Positions 14,286 to 21,852 of a stretch of 21,852 nt of DNA are shown here, in pieces; the stretch's first letter is position 1, and each line of letters opens with the position of its first letter. Location: contig JBDTNL010000067.1 of the NCBI GenBank assembly GCA_039933785.1, positions 1 through 21,852 of the forward strand. Reading direction: 5' to 3'. The notes under the pieces were generated by a model that worked only from the letters and a program-made list of their open reading frames with translations, was not told the origin of the DNA and searched no databases. The translations under genes were made by a program, and so were the position numbers. The stretch is from JBDTNL01 sp039933785 (GTDB lineage: Bacteria; Acidobacteriota; Thermoanaerobaculia; Multivoradales; JAGPDF01).

Positions 14286-16145
14286 TTGACCTGGCTCCTC
14301 GCCCCACGCCTGCCGCGACTTTCTTCTCCCGGCCTCGACGGTTCGTGGATTTGGGGCCTCAGTAACCTCCCCGCGAACACCGTGCCGGGCCGGGACGTCG
14401 TCTTCACGTACGGTCCGCTAGGGCAGCTTCTCTGGCCTCTCGCGGGCAGGCCAAGCGCCCCATGGGGCTGGTGCTTTCAGTGGGCGGTGCTGATCCTGTC
14501 GCTCGCTGGAATAGCTTGGAGCTTTCGCCGGGCTGCGCTGCCGCGAGTGCTCTCGGCGACGGTCCTCCTGGCGGTCGCGGGGTTCGTCGGATTGGCCCCG
14601 GAGTATCGCTGCATTCTCCTACTCGCGGTGCTCGCCGCGCCCTGGATTGCTGACGAGACAGACGACTTGCGGTGGCTCGCTGCGCTCGCCGCGTTCGCGA
14701 CCGCGGCGGTGCTCATCAAGACGAGTATTGCAATCTGTGGCGCAATTCTCCTGTTGATCGCGCTCGTCGCGGGAGCAGGTCGGCGCCGTTCGAGGTGGGC
14801 CAAGGCATTGCTTTGCGCGGGTGTCGTGTGCGGGGCGGTCGTCGCCGCGGTGGTCGGTCTAGTCTTCCGGAGCCCGGCCAACTTCATCGACTATCTAGAG
14901 GGAGGCGCGGAGCTGGTTTCGGGCTACGCGGCGACGATGAGCACGGCCGGCTCGCCATTGGAGCTCTCGGTGGCGACCGCGATTCTCGCCGCGGTCGTGG
15001 TCGTCGGCCTTGTTGCGCTTCGATTCCGTGCTCCGGCGGCGTGGCTTTGGCTGGCGTCTGGGGTGGTGCTCGGCGTCGCCTTCCGGCACGGCTTCGTGCG
15101 CCACGACCGTCACGTCCTCCAGTTCTTCGCCCTCGCGACCGCGTTTGCTGCGTTGCTCGTTCTGCGCGCCCGTTCGGGAGCCGAGTGGCGCGTCACTGCC
15201 GCCGTCGCCCTAGTGGCGGCCTCGTCGGCTCTGGGTTCGATCGCCGTGCGCGACCCGGTGCCTGAGCTCTCGAAACGGGCGGCGGCGATGCTGTCGGGAC
15301 CGCCTCTAGGGGCCTTGCTCTCGCCGTGGGGCAGCCTCAAGGGGGACGACCCGCTGCGACGGTTCTCGGATCTGGCCCTGTTACCCGAACAACTGGCGGC
15401 GATTCCAGCCGGGGCCGCCGTCGATGTGCTGCCTAGCGAGCTCGCCTACCTTCCGGCGAACGACCTGCGTTGGGCGCCGAGTCCTACGCTTCAGCTCTAT
15501 GCCGCGTACACCCGGGCACTCGACGAGCGCGTGGCGAGCCACTTCGCGGGGCCGGCGGCGCCGCAGGCGTTGCTGATCCACGACGGTGCAATCGATGGAC
15601 GAAACCAGGTCTGGGATACACCGCTCACCTGGCGCACGGTGATCGCGCAATACCAGCCCACCGCGGACGGCCCGCGCCACGGTGTGATGCTCGCGCTGCG
15701 TCGAGATCGACCGGCCGAGTGGCAGCCGAGGGAGCTCGGACGAGAAGGCATGACCCTCGGCGAGTGGCAGGGTTTGCCGGAAGTGGGTCAAGGCGAGCTG
15801 CTCTTCGTCGACCTCGAACTGCGGCATTCCGCGGCGGGCAGTATTGCCGCGGCCTTGTGGCGGATCCTGCCGGTGTATCTCGAGGCGCAAACAGCTTCGG
15901 GAAGTTCCCTTCGTGGGCGCCTGATTCCCGGAACGGCAACCGGTGGCGTTCTGCTGTCGCCGGTACCGCAGAGCCTGCGCGACCTCGCGGCGCTTTGGAA
16001 TGGCGGCCAGGGTCTGCGCCCCATCCGTTGGCGAATCGTCGGTCCCGGAACGTCGGCCTTCGCGCCTCGGGTTGCTCTGCGCTGGTGGTCCGCGCCTAGC
16101 CCGGGGTGCGCGAGCGAGAGTCCCAGTGAACCGGCGCCGCCGTAG
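14286..16145 (+). CDS. Polytopic membrane protein of unknown function
   Basis: Product of about 619 residues. The first half (to about residue 335) has roughly nine to ten membrane helices; the second half (about 340-610) looks like a soluble, probably periplasmic domain. Near the N-terminus LDGSWIWGL and GRDVVFTYGPLGQLL resemble a signature I associate with uncharacterised membrane proteins that look like GT-C glycosyltransferases; this is recollection, not a search, and I cannot assign an activity. The start is uncertain. The first in-frame ATG/GTG/TTG is the TTG at 14286, with GGAG 13 nt upstream. However, the hydrophobic segment GWSCLVALTWLLA begins upstream of it, so a non-standard start or a sequence error is possible. 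The stop lies in a terminator-like hairpin shared with the converging gene. Confidence 0.7.
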   Translation: MTWLLAPRLPRLSSPGLDGSWIWGLSNLPANTVPGRDVVFTYGPLGQLLWPLAGRPSAPWGWCFQWAVLILSLAGIAWSFRRAALPRVLSATVLLAVAGFVGLAPEYRCILLLAVLAAPWIADETDDLRWLAALAAFATAAVLIKTSIAICGAILLLIALVAGAGRRRSRWAKALLCAGVVCGAVVAAVVGLVFRSPANFIDYLEGGAELVSGYAATMSTAGSPLELSVATAILAAVVVVGLVALRFRAPAAWLWLASGVVLGVAFRHGFVRHDRHVLQFFALATAFAALLVLRARSGAEWRVTAAVALVAASSALGSIAVRDPVPELSKRAAAMLSGPPLGALLSPWGSLKGDDPLRRFSDLALLPEQLAAIPAGAAVDVLPSELAYLPANDLRWAPSPTLQLYAAYTRALDERVASHFAGPAAPQALLIHDGAIDGRNQVWDTPLTWRTVIAQYQPTADGPRHGVMLALRRDRPAEWQPRELGREGMTLGEWQGLPEVGQGELLFVDLELRHSAAGSIAAALWRILPVYLEAQTASGSSLRGRLIPGTATGGVLLSPVPQSLRDLAALWNGGQGLRPIRWRIVGPGTSAFAPRVALRWWSAPSPGCASESPSEPAPP

Positions 16146-16169
16146 GTACAGTTGAAGGCGGCGCCGTTC
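16129..16169. terminator. Bidirectional terminator-like hairpin between convergent genes
   Basis: CGGCGCCGCC at 16132-16141 pairs perfectly with GGCGGCGCCG at 16157-16166 across a 15-nt loop. GAA and TTC extend the stem past a single bulged C. It overlaps the last codons and the stop of the rightward membrane-protein gene and ends 5 nt before the stop of the leftward propeller gene. There are no T-runs on either side, so it is a strong hairpin without the classic U-tract. Confidence 0.55.
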
Positions 16170-16173
16170 GGGA

Positions 16174-18174
16174 TCAGTGCGAGCCGAGATCCAAGCGCTG
16201 GATGCCGCGGTATGTCGAGGTGAACAACCATCCGCGGTCCGCGTCAAGCGCCAGGACGCCGGGGAAGTGCTCACCGTAGCGTCCCGCGATCGTGGGCAAT
16301 CCCGCATTCAAAGGCTGCCAGCGTCCAGCCGCTGGTTGCCAGACGAAGACGCCCTGGTTGACGAGCGCGGCGAACAGCCGGCGCATACCGCCGGGCTCGA
16401 TTTCGAGCGCCCGCAAATCGCCGGCCGGGAGGCCGACGCTCTGATCGCTGAAGGACGCGCCGCGATTGGTGCTGCCAAACACCTTGCCATCGACGACGGC
16501 GTAGACGACGCCCTCGTGAGCGCGATCGGTGGCGAGAATCGTGGTGGTCTGGAGGCCGTTCATCGGTGCGGGGAGTCCGGCGCCGACCTTGATCCAACGG
16601 CGGCCGCCATCGTCGCTTCGGTAGAGGCCGCCGCCTTGGCCCTCTACGCTCACGTAGACAGCCCCGCTGTGCCCGTCGACAGCGATCGCGCTGGCGAAGG
16701 CGTAGTCGTTGAAGGGCGGGAAATCCACCGTTGTCCAAGTCTCGCCGTAGTCGTGGCTCTGCAGGAAGAACGAGGAGATGTCGCTGTGGACGCCTGTCCA
16801 GCCGAGCGTGTACAGGGTTCCGGGCGAGCTCTCGTCGGCGACGAACCCGGCGAAGGCGGTGTTGTAGGGATAGTTCTGGGGGAGAACGCCGGGGAGCAGC
16901 ATCGGAGCCCAGTTCCGCCCGCCATCGAGCGAGCGCAGGCGAGATCCGAAGGCGTAGAGCGTGCCCTGACGAGAGCGATCGGGGATCAGGGTTTCGCCGT
17001 GTGGCTGCAGCGCCGGTGAGGGCGTGATGCGCTTCCAGTGCTCGCCGCCATCGCGGGTAGCCATCGCGCCGAAGGAGAACGATGCGAGCAAAGTGCCATC
17101 CGCATCGACGTCGAGTGCGTGCGCAATCGACGCATGGATGCCGTTGCTCGATGCAGACCACGTGCGCCCGCCCGCCTGCGAGCGCCAGAGACCCTGCTCG
17201 CCAGCGCCGAGGAGGCTGTCGTCGTTGCCCGCCCGGCGGACCAGGCCAAACATGGCGTCGTACGGCGCCGCGCTCGGCTTCAAACTCGCTGTGCTGGGGG
17301 TCCAGGTGGCCCCGCCGTCATCGCTCCGCGCGACGCCGCGAGGAATCGAGCCGACGCCGAACAAGCGTCCGGTCGGAGAGGGCAGGATGAGGCTGAACCC
17401 ATGCAACTGTCGGGTCAGTACTTGCCAGCTCGCGCCGCTGTCGATGGTCCGATAGGCCAGGTTGTCGGTCAGCAGATATAGCGTGCCGGGCCTTGCCGGA
17501 TCGAAAACCAAGCCCGCTGGTGCGTTGCCTTTGCGCACTTGCGGCGTTGGTTTCCAGGTCGCACCACGATCGTCGCTTCGCCAGACACGGCCGGCCGACT
17601 CGTGGTTCTCCCACACCGCGGCGAACACCACATTCGGTGCGCGCGGGTCCACGACGACGGAGGAGACATAGGGCGAGGCTTCAGCGCCCACCGTCAGCGG
17701 ATCCCAATGCGCTCCGCCAGAGGTCGACAGGAAGAGACCGGCACGGGTCGCCGCATAGATCCGCTCGGTATCCTGCGTATCGAAAGCGAACTGAAACACG
17801 CCGCTCGGCAAGCTTCCCGATTCCGCCCACGTGGCCCCGCCATCGCGTGACCGAAAGACATCCGCGGAGAAGCCCGCAGCCCAGACAGTATTGGAGTCGT
17901 GCGGGTCGACCGCCAGCGCGTACACGCCGTCCGGCTCGAAGCGGTTTGCCGAGCGATCCTGCCAGCTGACGCCGCCGTCGACGCTGCGGAACACCCGCGA
18001 CTCGGCGCTGGCGTAGAGCACGCTGCCGTCAGTCGAGGCGAGCAGCGAGGTGACCGGACCGCCGCTCGGTGATGCGGTCCGCCAGCGCAGCTGCGGTGCG
18101 GCGAAGCTCGCCGAGGCGAGGAGGAGACCAAGGAGAAGAGCACGAGCGATCGGGCGAGTTGGGGCATTCAGCAT
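16174..18174 (-). CDS. Secreted Asp-box (BNR/sialidase-like) beta-propeller
   Basis: Exported protein of 666 residues. The signal peptide is at about 1-26 (ALLLGLLLASASFA). The rest consists of about twelve Asp-box-like repeats of the form S-x-D-x-G-x-x-W, for example RSVDGGVSWQ, RSRDGGATWA, RSDDRGATWK, RSLDGGRNWA and QSHDYGETWT. Between them are hydrophobic strands such as VYALAVDPHDSNTVWAAG. This is the pattern of sortilin/VPS10-like and photosynthesis-assembly (Ycf48-like) propellers, built from two stacked propellers by length. I see no sialidase catalytic Arg triad or FRIP motif, so enzyme activity is not supported. The ATG at 18174 directly precedes the signal peptide; the frame extends further upstream without a recognisable product. 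It is divergent from the ADOP permease across 212 bp. Confidence 0.87.
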   Translation of the reverse strand: MLNAPTRPIARALLLGLLLASASFAAPQLRWRTASPSGGPVTSLLASTDGSVLYASAESRVFRSVDGGVSWQDRSANRFEPDGVYALAVDPHDSNTVWAAGFSADVFRSRDGGATWAESGSLPSGVFQFAFDTQDTERIYAATRAGLFLSTSGGAHWDPLTVGAEASPYVSSVVVDPRAPNVVFAAVWENHESAGRVWRSDDRGATWKPTPQVRKGNAPAGLVFDPARPGTLYLLTDNLAYRTIDSGASWQVLTRQLHGFSLILPSPTGRLFGVGSIPRGVARSDDGGATWTPSTASLKPSAAPYDAMFGLVRRAGNDDSLLGAGEQGLWRSQAGGRTWSASSNGIHASIAHALDVDADGTLLASFSFGAMATRDGGEHWKRITPSPALQPHGETLIPDRSRQGTLYAFGSRLRSLDGGRNWAPMLLPGVLPQNYPYNTAFAGFVADESSPGTLYTLGWTGVHSDISSFFLQSHDYGETWTTVDFPPFNDYAFASAIAVDGHSGAVYVSVEGQGGGLYRSDDGGRRWIKVGAGLPAPMNGLQTTTILATDRAHEGVVYAVVDGKVFGSTNRGASFSDQSVGLPAGDLRALEIEPGGMRRLFAALVNQGVFVWQPAAGRWQPLNAGLPTIAGRYGEHFPGVLALDADRGWLFTSTYRGIQRLDLGSH

Positions 18175-18358
18175 TTTGCGATTGTGCCATATTTTCCCCG
18201 CAGCCCAGGCGGTCGCAGGCGCGACTCGTCCCCCGGAAGACGCACTTCGACACGTCTCACGATCCGCTGGTTTCGGCGACTCGCCCAATTCGGCATCTTG
18301 CCGTAACTCGCCGGGCTCTTTTCCCGTAGTGATCGACGAGACCGGTTGGCCTGCGGCT

Positions 18359-18385
18359 GGGCCCACCCGAACAGCGAAAGGGCCC
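18359..18385 (+). promoter_or_regulatory. Hairpin over the permease ribosome site
   Basis: GGGCCC at 18359-18364 and again at 18380-18385 can pair as a 6-bp stem with a 15-nt loop. The right arm overlaps the only ribosome-site-like sequence (AAAGGG) and ends 1 nt before the permease ATG at 18387. It could lower translation initiation; two self-complementary GGGCCC words may also be chance in such G+C-rich DNA. Confidence 0.25.
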
Positions 18386-18386
18386 G

Positions 18387-20903
18387 ATGTTCGACACTTC
18401 GATTCAGGACATGAAAATCGGCTTCCGCATGTTGAGGCGCGACCGCAGCTTCGCGGCGATCGCGATTGGCGTGCTGGCGATCGGTATTTGCGCAGTGGCC
18501 ACACAGTTCAGCGTCGTCGACGCGGTCTTCCTGCGCGGCTTCTCCTTTCCCAACGCCGAGCGGATGGTGAGCGTGCAGCTCATCGATCCGACTCGGACTA
18601 CGCCCTTCGGCGTCTTCAGCCAGGCATTTGCGCTCGACTACGTCGAAATGAAGCAGCAGCAGACGACGCTCGAGCGGATGGCTGCCTACATCAACGGCGC
18701 GACCGTCAACCTGACGATCGACGGCCGCGCGCAGCGCTACACCGGCGCGTATGTGACCGAGGATTTCCTGCGGGTACTCGGAGTTCATCCGTTCATGGGC
18801 CGCGACTTCGAGAGCGCCGACAACACCCCCGGAGCGCCCAAGGTCGCTCTGGTCAGCTACGAGATCTGGCAGCGCGATCTCGGAGGCAACCCAGACGTCG
18901 TCGGAAAAGCGGTCCGCCTGAACGGCAAGCCGGCCACCATCGTCGGCGTGATGGCGGCGGGCTTCGGCTTTCCCCAGAACGAACAACTCTGGATTCCGCT
19001 CTTCAACGAATACCCGCCGCTGCCGCGCAACGATCAGAACGCGGCGGGGAATGGAGTCGCCATTCTCGCCGCCCGCAAGGCATCGGTCACGGTCGAGCGC
19101 GCGAGCGCCGAGTTCGACACCTTCGCCAAGCGACTGGCGGCCACCTATCCCGAGACCAACAAGGCGTTCAACTCCGGCCTGGTCGAGCCGTTGATCAAGA
19201 CCTTCACGCCTCAGCAGCTGCGTGGCTTGTTGCTTACCATGCTTGGCTTCTGCGTCGGCGTGCTGGTGCTCGCCTGCGTCAACGTGATGAACATGCAGTT
19301 CGCGCGCGCCGCGCTACGCTCGCGCGAGCTCGCCATCCGTTCGTCGCTGGGCGCCGTGCGCTGGCGACTGATCCGGCAGATGCTGACCGAGAATTCGCTG
19401 GTCGCCGCGATCGGCGCCGTGCTCGGTATCGCCGGAGCGTACTGGACGACTCATCTTTTGATGACCGTCACCCACAGCGGCGCGAATCCGATCCCCTCAT
19501 TCATCGTCTTTCGCATCAACGGACCGGTGCTGGCCTGCGTCGCCGGCGCAGCCGCGTTCTCGGCCTTGATCTCGGGTCTGGTGCCGGCGTACGCGGCCTC
19601 ACGGGCGAGCGCCGCGACGATTCTCAAGGACGCCAGCCGCGGCAGCTCGAGCCGCTTCCTGGGTGTGGTCAATCGCGCGTTGGTGATCTTCCAGATCGTG
19701 GTCACGTCCATCCTGCTCATCGGGTCGGCGCTGCAGCTCGAGTCGATTCGGAAGCAGCAGAAGGCGGATTTTGGATTCGATACTCAGGGCGTGCTCTCGG
19801 CGCGCATCGCGCTGATGGAAGGAAGCTATCCCGATTCGGCGAAGAAGAAGGTGTTCTTCGACCGAGCGCTGCTCGCTCTGCGCGCCAGCTCGGTGTACCA
19901 GCAGGCCGCATTCACCACGCGCTTCCAGATGATCTTCGCCAACGCCGCGCCGATCGAGATCGAGGGCAAGCAGTACACCGATCCCAAGGACCGGCCGAAC
20001 GCCAACTTCGAGAACGTGACCCCCGGGTACTTCCAGACGCTCGGGGTCAAGATCATCGGCGGTCGCGACTTCACAGAAGGCGACAGTGACCAGGTGACGC
20101 CAGTGGCGGTCGTCACCGCCGGTTTCGCCGAGAAGCACTTCGGCCACGATAATCCGGTCGGCAGACGCTTCCGCGTCACCGACGCCAACGCTGCCGTGTT
20201 CAGTCCCTGGCGGACGATCGTCGGCGTGGTCTCGAACGTGCGGATGACCGGCCCGTTCAACAATCCGCTCGTCGACGGCACCGGCTACTACGTGCCGTTC
20301 TACGCCTCGCCCGTCGGTGCTCCGGTCGGTGGGCCGGTGGCGCCGCAGTTCGCCACCGTCATCGTACGGCCGCGTCCAGGCCAGGCCGCGGCCAGCCTGG
20401 CGCAAGGTCTGCAGCGCGATGTGGCTCAGCTCGATCCCGACCTTCCGCTTTATTTCGTGGCGACACCGGGCGCTAACCTCGACGGCATCCTGGCCCAAAA
20501 CCGGGTGGTTGCCGGCATGTTCAGCATCTTCGGCTTGATCGCGGTCATCCTCTCCGCGGTCGGTCTCTACGGCGTGATGTCGTTCTCGGTCAACCAGCGC
20601 CGCCAGGAATTCGGCACTCGCATGGTGTTGGGTGCCGACTCCCGGCGGATCCTGCAGATGGTGCTGAGGCAGGGATTCGTCCAGCTTGCGATCGGCTTGA
20701 GCCTCGGTCTCGGCCTGGCGCTGGTGATCGCGAAAGTGGCAGGCGATGGCATCGCGCGTGCGCTCTTCCAGGTGAAGCCGAACGATCCGCTGATCTTCTT
20801 CGCGGTGTCGATGCTGATCACGCTGGTCGCCTTCGCCGCGACCATCGTTCCGGCGCGGCGGGCAACCAGGGTAGATCCGGCGGTGGCGCTCCGCGCGGAG
20901 TAG
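18387..20903 (+). CDS. ADOP/MacB-type ABC permease without an adjacent ATPase
   Basis: Inner-membrane permease of 838 residues made of two MacB_PCD-FtsX units in tandem, the layout of the acidobacterial duplicated orphan permease (ADOP) family. An N-terminal cytoplasmic helix MKIGFRMLRRDRSFAA leads into membrane segment 1 (about 21-45), then a periplasmic MacB-core domain (about 50-270). Helices follow near 276-300, 336-358, 378-402 and 428-450, then a second periplasmic domain (about 455-705) and helices near 709-733, 765-790 and 800-820. FtsX-type elbows are seen in RELAIRSSLGAVRWRLIRQ and RRQEFGTRMVLGADSRRI. The terminus RRATRVDPAVALRAE is typical. MacB-like permeases work as mechanotransmission devices with an ATPase partner; none is encoded in this window. 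The ATG has only a weak AAGGG site, within a possible hairpin. Confidence 0.93.
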   Translation: MFDTSIQDMKIGFRMLRRDRSFAAIAIGVLAIGICAVATQFSVVDAVFLRGFSFPNAERMVSVQLIDPTRTTPFGVFSQAFALDYVEMKQQQTTLERMAAYINGATVNLTIDGRAQRYTGAYVTEDFLRVLGVHPFMGRDFESADNTPGAPKVALVSYEIWQRDLGGNPDVVGKAVRLNGKPATIVGVMAAGFGFPQNEQLWIPLFNEYPPLPRNDQNAAGNGVAILAARKASVTVERASAEFDTFAKRLAATYPETNKAFNSGLVEPLIKTFTPQQLRGLLLTMLGFCVGVLVLACVNVMNMQFARAALRSRELAIRSSLGAVRWRLIRQMLTENSLVAAIGAVLGIAGAYWTTHLLMTVTHSGANPIPSFIVFRINGPVLACVAGAAAFSALISGLVPAYAASRASAATILKDASRGSSSRFLGVVNRALVIFQIVVTSILLIGSALQLESIRKQQKADFGFDTQGVLSARIALMEGSYPDSAKKKVFFDRALLALRASSVYQQAAFTTRFQMIFANAAPIEIEGKQYTDPKDRPNANFENVTPGYFQTLGVKIIGGRDFTEGDSDQVTPVAVVTAGFAEKHFGHDNPVGRRFRVTDANAAVFSPWRTIVGVVSNVRMTGPFNNPLVDGTGYYVPFYASPVGAPVGGPVAPQFATVIVRPRPGQAAASLAQGLQRDVAQLDPDLPLYFVATPGANLDGILAQNRVVAGMFSIFGLIAVILSAVGLYGVMSFSVNQRRQEFGTRMVLGADSRRILQMVLRQGFVQLAIGLSLGLGLALVIAKVAGDGIARALFQVKPNDPLIFFAVSMLITLVAFAATIVPARRATRVDPAVALRAE
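20885..20903 (+). repeat. 19-bp direct repeat, copy 1 (permease 3' end)
   Basis: The last 19 bases of the permease gene, including its TAG stop, recur exactly at 20981-20999. Within each copy CTCCGCGCGGAG is a perfect 12-bp palindrome (here 20889-20900). Confidence 0.8.
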
Positions 20904-20980
20904 GCCCTCCGGTCGGTCAGGTGCAGCGGAAGGCGGCGGTGTCTCCTGCGCGATCCCGAATCGCCTGGCACCTGGCCTCG

Positions 20981-20999
20981 GGCGCTCCGCGCGGAGTAG
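20981..20999 (+). repeat. 19-bp direct repeat, copy 2 (intergenic)
   Basis: Exact copy of the permease 3' end, 96 bp further on and therefore in the same reading frame. Read in that frame it again encodes Ala-Leu-Arg-Ala-Glu-stop. Similarity continues for about ten bases past the stop with one indel (GCCCTC versus CCCTC). It may be the remnant of a second permease gene lost by recombination, or a duplicated palindromic protein site (20985-20996) upstream of the next gene. Confidence 0.8.
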
Positions 21000-21067
21000 C
21001 CCTCTCGCCGGCCTGGGCGATCGCGCTGGCCTGGCCATTGCAGTATGGATGGTCGAGGAGAATGACA

Positions 21068-21852
21068 ATGACCAACCCGATGCGTTCTGCAGCCTCTTTT
21101 GCCTCGTTTTTGACCCTGGCGGCACTAACCGCGGCGTCTGCGACGGCGTCCGACCGTCCTCAGCACGGGACGGGACGCGAGCGTGGATCGGACCGACCTT
21201 CGGCAGAAGTAACTCGCCCGGCGGCTCGGCCGGAACACCGCCAGGAAGAGGGGCGGCACCAGGGGTGGATTCCGCGTGACACGATGCCGCGTGGTTCGAC
21301 CCATGGTGGCGGCTTCACGCCGCGTCCCTCCGGCTCCGGGCATCCGCAGCCGCAATGGCAGGCGCCCCGAGGCGAGAACCATGCATGGAGGGGGCAGCCT
21401 AGCGATTCGTCGCGAGGGGACAATCGCGGGAACTGGAACTCTTCGGGCTCGCCGGGCCGGCCCTACCAGAGCTTTTCTCACGACGGCAGGGGAGACTGGC
21501 GGAACAACCGCAACGATCATCGAGGCCAGGGGTTCTCGAACGGTTCCTCGTGGCGAGGCGGCGGCCGGTACGACCGTTTCCAGGGGCGTGTCTGCCGCCT
21601 GAGTCATGTTCGCGGCGGCTACTACGCTTGGCTCGACGGCCGGCGTGATTCGTTCTGGATTCCCGAGGCGAGGTTCCTGCTGTGGCCGCTGCATGTCGGC
21701 CTCTCGGTGAACTTCGGCGGCGGTTGGGATCCGGCCGGGTACTACAACGTGTACGACGTCGGACCGGGCGCCAACGCCTATCGCTCGACGGCCACCCTGC
21801 AAGGTGTCGTCGAGTCGGTGGACTTCGACCGCGGGATCGTCGTCGTCCGCGA
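21068..21852 (+). CDS. Secreted Arg/Gly/Asn-rich protein, C-terminus cut by window edge
   Basis: Open from ATG 21068 to the window end (261 codons visible). GGAG at 21057-21060 lies 7 nt upstream; an in-frame ATG at 21062 is too close to it. A signal peptide (about 1-27, ASFASFLTLAALTAASATAS) is followed by a polar low-complexity region (about 28-170) rich in Arg, Gly, His, Asn, Ser and Pro, with motifs such as RGDNRGNWNSSG and RGGGRYDR. A compact C-terminal domain then begins (about 173 on): FQGRVCRLSHVRGGYYAWLD, DSFWIPEARFLLW, DPAGYYNVYDVG and TLQGVVESVDFDRGIVVV. This domain looks like a small beta-barrel with two related halves, each opening with a GxV strand. The family is not recognised; a cell-surface or periplasmic protein with a flexible basic linker is likely. 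Confidence 0.72.
   Translation, partial: MTNPMRSAASFASFLTLAALTAASATASDRPQHGTGRERGSDRPSAEVTRPAARPEHRQEEGRHQGWIPRDTMPRGSTHGGGFTPRPSGSGHPQPQWQAPRGENHAWRGQPSDSSRGDNRGNWNSSGSPGRPYQSFSHDGRGDWRNNRNDHRGQGFSNGSSWRGGGRYDRFQGRVCRLSHVRGGYYAWLDGRRDSFWIPEARFLLWPLHVGLSVNFGGGWDPAGYYNVYDVGPGANAYRSTATLQGVVESVDFDRGIVVVR

Noticed and set aside
18175..18504. Upstream extension of the Asp-box propeller frame
   Set aside because: Would place over 100 residues before a clear signal peptide and overlap the divergent permease start.
18050..20089. Plus-strand open frame of 679 codons over the permease and propeller start
   Set aside because: Arg-rich shadow translation that overlaps two genes with clear family motifs.
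20918..20974. CAGGTGC/GCACCTG inverted repeat and a small GCGAT/ATCGC hairpin after the permease
   Set aside because: Short stems (7 and 5 bp), the first with a 43-nt loop, and no T-run; not enough to call a terminator.

Overview
The window is G+C-rich, densely coded DNA from a diderm bacterium. Many products carry Sec signal peptides, and there is a complete three-part RND efflux system with an outer-membrane channel. An ABC permease of the ADOP type (no ATPase beside it), a secreted Asp-box propeller and a DUF3617 protein together suggest Acidobacteriota. This is an inference from gene content; there is no rRNA or other taxonomic marker here. I see no tRNA, rRNA, CRISPR array, insertion sequence or phage gene.

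Layout. (1) Positions 1-1506, minus strand: a two-component system. The OmpR-type response regulator comes first and overlaps the start of a sensor histidine kinase that runs off the left edge. (2) Positions 1617-8607, plus strand: a divergent operon of a secreted YVTN beta-propeller, a small PepSY-domain protein, a TolC-family outer-membrane channel, a membrane-fusion adaptor and an RND pump. The last four genes are linked by 4-bp stop/start overlaps that use GTG or TTG starts. A tandem 11-bp-spaced TCATCTT repeat between the two units is a candidate operator, so the two-component system probably controls the pump. (3) Positions 8629-10830, minus strand: a DUF3617 secreted protein and a UbiB/AarF-family kinase-like protein. 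(4) Positions 11061-11746, plus strand: a 45-residue single-span membrane protein and a DUF892 (YciE-type) ferritin-like protein. (5) Positions 11756-14185: an uncharacterised secreted protein (minus) divergent from an M20-family metallopeptidase homologue (plus) that appears to lack several zinc ligands. (6) Positions 14286-18174: a polytopic membrane protein of unknown function converging on a secreted Asp-box (BNR) propeller, with a strong hairpin between them. (7) Positions 18387-21852, plus strand: an ADOP/MacB-type permease, a duplicated copy of its 3' end, and a secreted Arg/Gly/Asn-rich protein cut by the right edge.

The clearest functional unit is the two-component system plus the RND operon. 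I did not find a defence system or other obviously new multi-gene machine. The most unusual items are the degenerate metal site of the M20 homologue, the small Cys/Gly membrane protein, the RND operon with propeller and PepSY partners, and the in-frame repeat of the permease terminus. No gap between called genes exceeds 300 bp; the longest, about 230 bp, lies before the small membrane protein.
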